Shown: positions 1-6,318, numbered from the stretch's first letter. The stretch is DNA of 7,618 nucleotides from Bacillota bacterium (GCA_021443825.1 JABUTE010000291.1:1-7618), one strand, 5' to 3'. The notes: a model not told the origin generated them from the letters alone. Translations and numbers: made by a program.

Positions 1-1817
1 CGCAGGGTGTCGGCGCCGTATTCTCTTACGATATCGCTGGGATTGACCACGAATTCGGGAAAGCGCTTGCCCATCTTAATGCCGTTCTCGCCCAGGATCA
101 TGCCCTGATGGACCAGCTTCCGGAAGGGCTCCTTCACAGGAGACAGGCCCTGATCGTAGAGGAAGCGGTTCCAGATACGGGCATACATCAGGTGGCCGAC
201 GGCATGCTCGGGGCCGCCGATGTAAAGGTCGACGGGAAGCCAGTGCTTCAGCAGCTCCTGATCGGCGAATTCCTGATCGTTGTCGGGATCGATGTAGCGC
301 ATGTAATACCAGCTGGAGCCGGCGGAGCCGGGCATGGTAGAGGTCTCGCGAACGCCCCTGATGCCGTTATGATCGTATTGCTTCCAGTCGCCGGCATTTT
401 CCAAAGGCGCCTTGCCGTTTCTGCCCTTGTAATCGTCCATGACGGGTAGCACCAGAGGCAGCTCGTCGTCGGAGAGCACGTGGATCTGACCGTCTTCGCC
501 GTGAACGACGGGCACCGGCTCGCCCCAGTAGCGCTGGCGGGCGAAGATCCATTCGCGGAAATGATAGTTGACGGTGCGCTTGGCAACACCCATCTTTTCA
601 AGCTTGCAGGTGATGGCTTCCTTTGCGTCTTCGACCACCATGCCGGTGAATTCCTCGGAATTCATCATGTGCAGGCCCTTGCCCAAATAGGAATACTTTT
701 CAAGAGCGCTCTCGCTGACGTCGCCCTCGATGACCTGGATCATGGGGATGCCGTGGAACTGAGCATATTCGAAGTCTCTCTGGTCGTGGCTGGGAACAGC
801 CATGACAGCGCCGGTGCCGTAGCTGGCCAGAACGAAGTCGCCGATAAAGACGGGAACCTGCTTTCCGTTGACCGGGTTGACGGCGTAGATGCCCTTCAGG
901 CAGCAGCCGCTCTTTCCCTTGTTCAGCTCGGTGCGGTCCATATCGTTCTTCTTCAGGGTCTCGGCGATGTAGGCCTCTACCTCTTCCCGATTCTCGACCC
1001 GGTCGAGCAGGCTCTTGGTAATGTCGCCGTCGGGTGCCAGCACCATGAAGGTGATGCCGTAGATGGTCTCGATGCAGGTGGTAAAGATAGAGAACTTACC
1101 GCCGCCTGCGATCTCAAAATCAACCTCGACACCGGTGGACTTGCCGATCCAGTTGCGCTGCATCTCTTTGGTGGATTCGGGCCAGTCGATGTCTTCCAGA
1201 CCCTCCAGCAGCTTTTCCGCGAAGGCGGGCTGGTCGATGACCCACTGGTACATGTTCTTGCGAACTACCGGATAGCCGCCCCGTTCGGATTTTCCGTCGA
1301 TGACCTCATCGTTGGAGAGAACGGTGCCCAGCTCCTCGCACCAGTTGACCGGCATGCCGATATATTTGGCATAGCCTGCCTCGTACAGCTTCTTGAAGAT
1401 CCACTGGGTCCACTTATAGTATTTGGGATCGGAGGTAGCCAGCTGCTTGGACCAGTCGTAGTCGAAGCCCAGCTCCTTCAGCTGGTTGCTGAAGGTCGCG
1501 ATATTCTTTTCGGTGAATTCGGCGGGATGGTTGCCGGTGGTGATGGCATATTGCTCGGCGGGCAGACCGAAGGAGTCATAGCCCATGGGATGGAGCACAT
1601 TGTAGCCCTGCATCCTCTTCATGCGCGACATGATATCGGTGGCGGTGTAGCCCTCGGGATGGCCTGCGTGAAGGCCTACGCCGGAGGGATAGGGAAACAT
1701 ATCGAGCACATAATACTTCGGCTTGGAAAAATCCCGGACATCGGTGCGGAAGGTGTCGTGCTCCTTCCAGTAAGCCTGCCATTTGGGCTCGATGGTCTTA
1801 TGGTTATATTCGCTCAT
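1..1817 (-). CDS. leuS: Leucyl-tRNA synthetase, N-terminal 605 residues (3' end beyond the window)
   Basis: Class I aminoacyl-tRNA synthetase that charges tRNA-Leu with leucine in the cytoplasm. The reading frame begins at the ATG at 1817-1815, preceded by AAGGAG (1829-1824) with a 6-nt spacer, and runs off the left edge, so roughly the last quarter (anticodon-binding and C-terminal domains) is missing. Visible motifs: HIGH-type HAGH at residues 50-53; the CP1 editing domain with a T-rich motif TTCIET at 246-251 and GTGAVMAVPSHDQRD ending at conserved D345; WIFARQRYWGEPVP; the SSWYYMRY catalytic segment; and KMSKS-type KMGKR at 581-585. The segment after VNWC lacks a cysteine-rich zinc site, as in B. 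subtilis-type LeuRS. Two motifs are atypical (R/P/D replaced in TTRPDT; both Ser replaced in KMSKS), but the surrounding sequence is well conserved, so I read it as a functional subfamily rather than a decaying gene. It is transcribed divergently from lexA. Family assignment is very secure. Confidence 0.97.
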   Translation of the reverse strand, partial: MSEYNHKTIEPKWQAYWKEHDTFRTDVRDFSKPKYYVLDMFPYPSGVGLHAGHPEGYTATDIMSRMKRMQGYNVLHPMGYDSFGLPAEQYAITTGNHPAEFTEKNIATFSNQLKELGFDYDWSKQLATSDPKYYKWTQWIFKKLYEAGYAKYIGMPVNWCEELGTVLSNDEVIDGKSERGGYPVVRKNMYQWVIDQPAFAEKLLEGLEDIDWPESTKEMQRNWIGKSTGVEVDFEIAGGGKFSIFTTCIETIYGITFMVLAPDGDITKSLLDRVENREEVEAYIAETLKKNDMDRTELNKGKSGCCLKGIYAVNPVNGKQVPVFIGDFVLASYGTGAVMAVPSHDQRDFEYAQFHGIPMIQVIEGDVSESALEKYSYLGKGLHMMNSEEFTGMVVEDAKEAITCKLEKMGVAKRTVNYHFREWIFARQRYWGEPVPVVHGEDGQIHVLSDDELPLVLPVMDDYKGRNGKAPLENAGDWKQYDHNGIRGVRETSTMPGSAGSSWYYMRYIDPDNDQEFADQELLKHWLPVDLYIGGPEHAVGHLMYARIWNRFLYDQGLSPVKEPFRKLVHQGMILGENGIKMGKRFPEFVVNPSDIVREYGADTL

Positions 1818-1871
1818 GCTGCTCTCCTTTTCAGAAAGGGATTCCATAGATACTAACGAAAATTGCCTTTT

Positions 1872-1901
1872 ATTTTAATGGAAAACACCAAATATTGTCA
1901 A
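1872..1901 (-). promoter_or_regulatory. leuS promoter (sigma70/SigA type)
   Basis: On the minus strand a perfect -35 TTGACA (1901-1896) is separated by 18 bp from a -10 TAAAAT (1877-1872). The predicted start is near 1865, giving a leader of about 45-50 nt before the leuS ATG. That leader is too short for a T-box riboswitch, and no clear TGGNACCGCG antiterminator element is present between leuS and lexA. Confidence 0.8.
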
Positions 1902-1909
1902 TGGAAAAC
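1877..1909. repeat. 10-bp direct repeat within the leuS promoter
   Basis: AATGGAAAAC occurs at 1877-1886 and again at 1900-1909, 23 bp apart. Read on the leuS strand (GTTTTCCATT), one copy lies just upstream of and into the -35 box and the other just upstream of and into the -10 box. It could be an operator for an unknown regulator or a chance AT-rich repeat; the sequence does not decide this. Confidence 0.6.
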
Positions 1910-1971
1910 GGTGATTTCTCCCGCCATCGCGGTAAATATAGCAGGATGCGCCGATTTTGCAGGCAAAGCCG

Positions 1972-1985
1972 CGAACAAACGTTTG
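1972..1985 (+). promoter_or_regulatory. LexA operator (Gram-positive SOS box)
   Basis: CGAACAAACGTTTG matches the B. subtilis-type SOS consensus CGAACRNRYGTTYC at 13 of 14 positions; only the last base differs. It overlaps the -35 hexamer of the lexA promoter, so a bound LexA dimer would block RNA polymerase. This is the classical negative autoregulation of lexA and would extend to the methyltransferase co-transcribed behind it. It lies about 70 bp upstream of the leuS -35 region, so an effect on leuS is less likely. Confidence 0.88.
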
Positions 1986-2010
1986 CATTTATTTGCGGTT
2001 ATGATATACT
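1982..2010 (+). promoter_or_regulatory. lexA promoter with extended -10
   Basis: A -35-like TTTGCA (1982-1987) is followed after 17 bp by TATACT (2005-2010). The -10 carries an upstream TG (TGA-TATACT), an extended -10 that would compensate for the weak -35. Expected start near 2017, leaving a leader of about 45 nt. The -35 is embedded in the SOS box. Confidence 0.78.
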
Positions 2011-2061
2011 AATGTCGGACCACTATCGTTCAATTATGTTCATTATATTAAGGAGAGGCCT

Positions 2062-2721
2062 ATGACCGAAAGGGAAAAGCAGATACTCGACTACATGCAG
2101 CAGCAGATCCGCAGCAACGGTTATCCCCCCACTGTCCGGGAGATCTGCAGCGCGCTGAATATAAAATCCACCTCTACGGTGCACAAGGCCATCGGGTCTT
2201 TGCAGCAGCAGGGCTTTATCCGCAAGGATCCGGTCAAGCGCAGAGCTCTCGAGGTGATCAGCACCGAAGAAGGGGGCGGGCCCGTGCGCAAGCCCCAGGC
2301 GACTGTTCCTGCGCCGGCACCTTCCGCTGCCGAAGACGTGGTCGACATTCCCGTGGTCGGCCGCATCGCTGCCGGCACCCCCATCCTGGCAGAACAGAAT
2401 ATCGAAGATTCCTTCCCCCTGCCGGCCCGCTATCTGGGCAAGGGGCAGAACTTCATGCTCACCGTTCACGGCGACTCCATGATCGAAGCCGGCATTTTCG
2501 ACGGTGACTATATTCTGGTGCAGCAGCAGAATACGGCCGAAAACGGCGATATCGTCGTTGCCATGATCGACGGCATCGAAAGCGAAGCCACCGTAAAGGC
2601 CTATTACAAAGAAAACGGACACTACCGCCTGCAGCCCCGCAACAGCTCCATGGACCCGATCATCGTCGATCAGGTGCAGGTGCTGGGCAAGGTCAGAGGC
2701 GTTTTCCGCTATTTCCACTAA
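2062..2721 (+). CDS. lexA: SOS response repressor LexA (self-cleaving serine peptidase)
   Basis: Represses DNA-damage genes and is inactivated by RecA-stimulated autocleavage. 219 residues. Residues 1-65 are the N-terminal winged helix-turn-helix (TVREICSALNIKSTSTVHKAIGSL at 24-47, read in two parts: TVREICSALN and STSTVHKAIGSL). A hinge rich in Pro and Ala spans about 66-95. The C-terminal S24 peptidase domain shows the Ala104-Gly105 scissile bond in GRIAAGTP, nucleophile Ser139 in HGDSM, and general base Lys179 in ATVKAYY. All catalytic elements are intact. The start is supported by AAGGAG (2050-2055) 6 nt upstream of ATG. The hinge is somewhat long compared with B. subtilis LexA (about 205 residues). 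An SOS box overlaps its promoter, so it should be autoregulated. The next gene starts only 3 bp after the TAA, in the same frame. Confidence 0.97.
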   Translation: MTEREKQILDYMQQQIRSNGYPPTVREICSALNIKSTSTVHKAIGSLQQQGFIRKDPVKRRALEVISTEEGGGPVRKPQATVPAPAPSAAEDVVDIPVVGRIAAGTPILAEQNIEDSFPLPARYLGKGQNFMLTVHGDSMIEAGIFDGDYILVQQQNTAENGDIVVAMIDGIESEATVKAYYKENGHYRLQPRNSSMDPIIVDQVQVLGKVRGVFRYFH

Positions 2722-2724
2722 GCG

Positions 2725-4047
2725 ATGCCTATGGAATCCTTTGAACAGCTTGCAGCAGCCGCAAGAGCCGCCAACGAGGCCTATGCCCGGTTCACGGCTG
2801 CCCCGCAGGAAGAGTTTCTTCCAACCGACGTTTTTTGCGGCGGCGGCGATAATCTGCTGGCCTACGGCGACAATCTGGCCTTCATGGGCTATCTGCTTCA
2901 GCAAAAGGACCTGAAGGGAAAGATCGATCTGATCTCGGTAGACCCGCCCTTTTTTACCGGCAATAACCAGCAGGCAAAGCTGCGCCTTGATACGGGCAGC
3001 GGCTCTGCCATGCTGAGCACCAAGGCCTATTCCGACAGCACCCAGGCCGGCATGGTCGGGTATCTGACCCATCTGGCCGTCCGGTTCATGGCCATCCGGG
3101 AGCTTCTCAGCGAAACAGGCATTCTTGCCGTTCATCTCGACTGGCATGCGGTCCATTACGTAAAGGTGCTGCTGGACGATATCTTCGGCTACGACAACCT
3201 GGTCAACGAGCTGATCTGGTCGTATAAATCCGGCGGCTTCGCAAGCCGCGGCTTTGCGAAAAAGCACGACACCATTCTGGTCTATGCCAAATCAAAGGTC
3301 TTCTATTTCAGGCCCTCGAAAGAAAAAAGCTACAACCGTGGCTACAAGCCCTATCGCTTTAAGGGCGTCGAAGAATTCAAAGACGAGCTGGGCTGGTATA
3401 CCATGGTCAACCGCCGCGACGTGCTTTCCGTCGACATGGTGGGAAGAAGCTCTCCCGAGCGCACCGGCTATGCCACCCAAAAGCCGGTCAAGCTGCTGGA
3501 TATCCTCATCGAATCCTTCTGCCCCGAGGGCGGTCTTTGCGCCGACTTCTACGGAGGAAGCGGCACTCTGGCAGCAGCAGCAGCCGCAAGCGGACGCCGG
3601 TTTCTTACCTGCGACAATTCCCCTGCTGCCGTCAACACCGCAGCCAAACGGCTTTCTGCCGCAGGCGTCTCCTTTACCGTCTGCAGCGAAGAAACGCAGC
3701 AGCCTGCCTGCTCGCCTCAATGCACCTTCGAAGAGACATCTCTTCAGATCTCCATGAACGGCGCAGGCTCCTATTCTCTGCAGACCTGCACAAGAGATCT
3801 GCAGCAGCTGGGGCTGAAGGGAAAGACCCGTGCCCGGCTGGAGCAGGCTCTCGCCGCCAATCCCCTGGCACTGGCCGACTTTGCCGCCTCCGGCACCCTG
3901 CAGGACGGCTGCTTTTTCGCAGAAAAACGTTTTGTGCCCTCTTCCGGCGGCAAAGAGCTGATCGCCCAGCCGCTGCCCGGCCATACCCACATCAAGGTAT
4001 GGGACAAATTCGGCGGATGGATGCTCTATCCCTTAAAGAAATCCTAA
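2725..4047 (+). CDS. Orphan adenine-specific DNA methyltransferase, type III Mod-like (beta class)
   Basis: Predicted to transfer a methyl group from S-adenosylmethionine to adenine N6 in a specific DNA site. 440 residues. The motif order is that of the beta class: catalytic motif IV DPPF at 73-76, a short putative target-recognition segment around 165-245, TGYATQKPVKLLDILIES starting at 247, then the SAM-binding motif DFYGGSGTLA at 274-283 and an acidic CDNSP at 296-300. Residues about 320-440 form a C-terminal part I do not recognise, ending in HIKVWDKFGGWMLYP. It is shorter than typical type III Mod proteins (usually above 550 residues), and no Res helicase-nuclease or other restriction gene is adjacent. 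It follows lexA by 3 bp with no Shine-Dalgarno sequence visible before either ATG (2725 or 2731), suggesting translational coupling to lexA and SOS control of its mRNA. Methyltransferase family is secure; target site and biological role are unknown. Confidence 0.9.
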   Translation: MPMESFEQLAAAARAANEAYARFTAAPQEEFLPTDVFCGGGDNLLAYGDNLAFMGYLLQQKDLKGKIDLISVDPPFFTGNNQQAKLRLDTGSGSAMLSTKAYSDSTQAGMVGYLTHLAVRFMAIRELLSETGILAVHLDWHAVHYVKVLLDDIFGYDNLVNELIWSYKSGGFASRGFAKKHDTILVYAKSKVFYFRPSKEKSYNRGYKPYRFKGVEEFKDELGWYTMVNRRDVLSVDMVGRSSPERTGYATQKPVKLLDILIESFCPEGGLCADFYGGSGTLAAAAAASGRRFLTCDNSPAAVNTAAKRLSAAGVSFTVCSEETQQPACSPQCTFEETSLQISMNGAGSYSLQTCTRDLQQLGLKGKTRARLEQALAANPLALADFAASGTLQDGCFFAEKRFVPSSGGKELIAQPLPGHTHIKVWDKFGGWMLYPLKKS

Positions 4048-4061
4048 AAATATCAAAAAAA

Positions 4062-4102
4062 CACTTGCAAATTTTTCGTTTATCGGTTATTATTTGCAAG
4101 TG
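4062..4102. repeat. 11-bp perfect inverted repeat spanning the tRNA promoter
   Basis: CACTTGCAAAT (4062-4072) is exactly mirrored by ATTTGCAAGTG (4092-4102) with a 19-bp spacer, so arm centres are 30 bp apart, close to three helical turns. The left arm contains the -35 and the right arm covers the last bases of the -10 through the predicted start point. There is no U-tract after it, so it is not an intrinsic terminator for the methyltransferase gene. It is more plausibly a two-site operator or a chance structure. Confidence 0.75.
4065..4093 (+). promoter_or_regulatory. Promoter of the tRNA-Val gene
   Basis: -35 TTGCAA (4065-4070), 17-bp spacer, -10 TATTAT (4088-4093), predicted start around 4100, only about 7 nt before the mature tRNA 5' end. 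It begins less than 20 bp after the methyltransferase stop codon, and no terminator is seen between them, so read-through from lexA could also reach the tRNA. Confidence 0.75.
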
Positions 4103-4106
4103 CCTT

Positions 4107-4183
4107 GGGCGGTTAGCTCAGCTGGTTAGAGCGCCTGCTCGACATGCAGGAGGTCGTTGGTTCGAGTCCAATATCGCCCACCA
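4107..4183 (+). tRNA. tRNA-Val, anticodon GAC, with encoded CCA
   Basis: A full 77-nt cloverleaf can be folded. Acceptor GGGCGGT (4107-4113) pairs with ATCGCCC (4173-4179) with one G-U. D stem GCTC/GAGC (4116-4119, 4129-4132). Anticodon stem CCTGC/GCAGG (4134-4138, 4146-4150). T stem GTTGG/CCAAT around loop TTCGAGT (4161-4167). Discriminator A at 4180 and encoded CCA at 4181-4183. The anticodon loop is TCGACAT, giving anticodon GAC (4141-4143), which reads valine codons GUC and GUU. Position 33 (4140) is C instead of the almost invariant U. All stems are intact, so the gene looks functional. It is flanked by its own promoter and terminator. Confidence 0.95.
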
Positions 4184-4190
4184 AGGAAAG

Positions 4191-4218
4191 ATCCCGAACG
4201 TTCCGTTCGGGATTTTTT
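4191..4218 (+). terminator. Intrinsic terminator after tRNA-Val
   Basis: A 10-bp perfect stem ATCCCGAACG/CGTTCGGGAT (4191-4200, 4204-4213) with loop TTC is followed by a T run through 4218. It lies 7 nt after the tRNA CCA end and separates the tRNA unit from the moxR operon. Confidence 0.92.
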
Positions 4219-4239
4219 ATATCCATTTTCTGTGAACTA

Positions 4240-4248
4240 TGGTAGAAT
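4240..4248 (+). promoter_or_regulatory. Probable promoter of the moxR operon (extended -10)
   Basis: TGGTAGAAT is an extended -10 (TG, 1 nt, TAGAAT at 4243-4248). No convincing -35 is found at the usual distance (TATCCA at 4220-4225 is poor). It is the best candidate in the 87 bp between the tRNA terminator and the moxR start, with an expected start near 4255. Confidence 0.5.
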
Positions 4249-4305
4249 AAAGTTTAGTTTGCATAAGGTAACGAATCGTTTTAATCATTGAAAGGTGTAT
4301 CAACC

Positions 4306-5250
4306 ATGATCGAACTGGAAAAAATCACAGATTACAAAAACAAAATGATCGACAATTGCTCGAAGGTGATCGTCGGTAAAGAAAATATCATCGAGCTGAT
4401 GCTGGTCTGCTTCATGTGCTCCGGCCATGTGCTGCTGGAAGACGTTCCGGGCACAGGCAAGACCATGCTGCTGCGCTCCTTTGCAAAGAGCGTCGGCGGC
4501 GATTTCAAGCGGATCCAGTTTACGCCCGACCTGCTCCCCTCCGACCTGACCGGCATCAACTTCTATAACCAGAAGATCGGTGAATTCCAGTTCCGTCCGG
4601 GCCCCCTGTTCTCCAATATCGTTCTGGCAGACGAGATCAACAGAGCCATTCCCCGCACCCAGTCTTCGCTGCTGGAGGCGATGGAAGAGCGTCAGATCAC
4701 CGTCGACGGCGTCACCACCAAGCTGGAAGAGCCCTTCCTGGTCATGGCATCCCAGAACCCGCTGGAATCCTACGGAACCTTCCCCCTGCCCGAGGCGCAG
4801 ATCGACCGGTTCTTTATGAGGCTTTCTCTGGGCTATATGAAGCGCAGCCAGGAAATGGCCGTGCTTGCCCGTCCGGTCAGCGAAGGCCAGCCCGATCAGC
4901 TGCAGCAGGTCGTCACCGCAGAAGAAACAGCCTATGTGCGCCAGGCATGGCAGCAGGTACGCGTTTCGGAGCCGGTGCTGGGCTACATCATGGATATCAT
5001 CCAGGGCACCAGAAACGAAAGCGCCTTCATTACAGGCATCTCCACCAGAGGCGCCCAGGCGCTCTACAGAGGCTGTCAGGCCTATGCCGCCTTGCAGGGC
5101 CGCGAATATGTGATCCCCGAAGACGTGCAGTATCTGGCGCCCTATATTCTCTGCCACAGGCTCAGCTCCGGCACCGGTGCCGCCGATCAGGCGAAGGAAT
5201 TTCTGCTTCGCATCATCGGAAAGATCCAGGTTCCTCTGGAGACGCTGTAA
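4306..5250 (+). CDS. MoxR-family AAA+ ATPase
   Basis: Cytoplasmic AAA+ ATPase of the MoxR type, thought to act as a chaperone-like remodeller for partner proteins encoded nearby. 314 residues from ATG 4306, supported by AAAGGTG (4291-4297) 8 nt upstream; an in-frame TTG at 4288 would add six residues but overlaps that ribosome site. Walker A DVPGTGKT at 46-53, Walker B IVLADE at 105-110, sensor 1 ASQNP with N151, DRF at 167-169, sensor 2 region GISTRGAQAL with R248. Length and motif order are normal for the family (about 310-330). It is followed by a DUF58 gene whose ATG abuts its TAA stop, in the same frame. The pairing is the conserved MoxR-DUF58 module; the physiological client is not known from the sequence. 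Confidence 0.95.
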   Translation: MIELEKITDYKNKMIDNCSKVIVGKENIIELMLVCFMCSGHVLLEDVPGTGKTMLLRSFAKSVGGDFKRIQFTPDLLPSDLTGINFYNQKIGEFQFRPGPLFSNIVLADEINRAIPRTQSSLLEAMEERQITVDGVTTKLEEPFLVMASQNPLESYGTFPLPEAQIDRFFMRLSLGYMKRSQEMAVLARPVSEGQPDQLQQVVTAEETAYVRQAWQQVRVSEPVLGYIMDIIQGTRNESAFITGISTRGAQALYRGCQAYAALQGREYVIPEDVQYLAPYILCHRLSSGTGAADQAKEFLLRIIGKIQVPLETL

Positions 5251-6318
5251 ATGTTTATCTTTATCGTATTTCTGATCATCATCGCGCTGTTTCTGCAGTC
5301 CAATTCCAAGAAGGGCGACCTGCACTTTCTTGACGCAGCCATCTCCTCCAGCGTAAACATCACCGAGCCGGGAGAGGAATTCACCTTCTCCGTCGAGCTG
5401 CGCAACCGGTCCTGGCGCATTCTGCCTTTTTTGAAGCTGCGCATCTATGTGCCCGGCGGCATCGAATTTCCCCATCTGACAAAGGGAAGCGTCAGCCAGT
5501 CCACCGCGGGCGGTCAGGAGCTGACCCTCACCACCTGGCTGATGCCAAGGCAGCGGCTGGTCATGGAGATCCCTGCCGTTATCGGCCGCCGCGGCCGCTA
5601 TTTTGCCAACGGACTGGTGATCGCGTCGGGCGATTTTTTCGGGGTTTCCGAAATGTATACCCGCTACGACGACTTCGTCGAGGTCATCTGCCTGCCCAAA
5701 GAAGCTGATTCCGACAAAGCCCTGCAGATCGCAGGCGGCTTTCCCGGCGACCTTTCGGTCAACCGGTTCATCTTCGATGATCCTTCCCTGACCATCGGCG
5801 CAAGAGAATATACCGGCCGCGAGCCCATGAAGCAGATCTCCTGGCTTCGCAGCGCCCAGTCCGGGCGGCTGATGGTCAAGGAGATGGACCATACGCTGGA
5901 AAGCTCCGTCACCGTGGTCCTCAACATCGATACCGACATCGAAGCCCGTCAGGATTCCATCGAGCTGGCCTATTCCATGGGTCGCTATGTGTGCCGCAAG
6001 CTGGAAGACGACCGTCTTTCCTATGCCTTTGCCACCAATACCGACGCCATCGGCGATATCAAAAGCTATAAATATGTGGGAGAAGGTCTTGGCCGCATGC
6101 ATTTCAGCCATATTCTGGAAGGCCTGGGCCGCGCCACCTACACCTGCTCCATGACCAACGACCAGCTGATCGATCTGACCGTAAAAAAGAGCAGCGGCAG
6201 CTTCGGTCTGGTCTACATCACGGCAGGAAACGACAAAGACCAGTGCCGCCAGGCCATCCGTCTGGCGCAAAAAGCCGGTCTGCAGGTCTATTGCATCAAC
6301 ACGGGAGGTGAAGAATGA
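5251..6318 (+). CDS. DUF58 domain protein (MoxR partner, membrane-anchored)
   Basis: 355 residues. An N-terminal hydrophobic segment (about 2-16) is the only clear membrane helix, whereas many DUF58 proteins have two. Residues about 28-130 look like a beta-rich domain (NITEPGEEFTFSVELRN, FLKLRIYVPGG). The DUF58 signature is at about 183-211: GAREYTGREPMKQISWLRSA followed by QSGRLMVKE. The region after 220 resembles a von Willebrand A-like fold (VTVVLNIDTD) as described for the family, though a complete metal-binding MIDAS motif is not evident. The start codon directly follows the moxR TAA; GGAG (5238-5241) lies 9 nt upstream. Its last codons overlap the next gene by ATGA. The function of DUF58 proteins is poorly defined; the context implies it works with the MoxR ATPase at the membrane. 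Confidence 0.93.
   Translation: MFIFIVFLIIIALFLQSNSKKGDLHFLDAAISSSVNITEPGEEFTFSVELRNRSWRILPFLKLRIYVPGGIEFPHLTKGSVSQSTAGGQELTLTTWLMPRQRLVMEIPAVIGRRGRYFANGLVIASGDFFGVSEMYTRYDDFVEVICLPKEADSDKALQIAGGFPGDLSVNRFIFDDPSLTIGAREYTGREPMKQISWLRSAQSGRLMVKEMDHTLESSVTVVLNIDTDIEARQDSIELAYSMGRYVCRKLEDDRLSYAFATNTDAIGDIKSYKYVGEGLGRMHFSHILEGLGRATYTCSMTNDQLIDLTVKKSSGSFGLVYITAGNDKDQCRQAIRLAQKAGLQVYCINTGGEE

Noticed and set aside
480..1856. 458-codon open frame on the plus strand opposite leuS
   Set aside because: It lies wholly antisense to well-conserved leuS motifs and overruns the leuS start. Its product is a low-complexity-looking shadow caused by GC-biased third codon positions.
1921..1945. ACCGCG on the minus strand upstream of leuS as a T-box remnant
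   Set aside because: The TGG preceding ACCGCG in the T-box consensus is missing, and the site lies upstream of the leuS promoter, so it would not be transcribed into the leader.
2028..2042. GTTCA repeated at 10-bp spacing in the lexA leader as an extra operator
   Set aside because: Direct rather than inverted, only 5 bp per unit, in AT-rich leader sequence; too short to support.
2023..3267. 414-codon open frame on the minus strand across lexA and the methyltransferase
   Set aside because: Antisense to two clearly recognised genes and crosses their junction; no family motif and no ribosome site. Open because both sense genes share one frame.
4107..4183. tRNA-Val as an integration site of a mobile element
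   Set aside because: No second copy of the tRNA 3' end, integrase or phage gene is seen in the window, and both flanks look like ordinary chromosomal operons.
4195..4209. CGAAC...GTTCG in the tRNA terminator as a second LexA box
   Set aside because: The half-sites are 5 bp apart rather than the required 4, and they are the arms of an obvious terminator hairpin.
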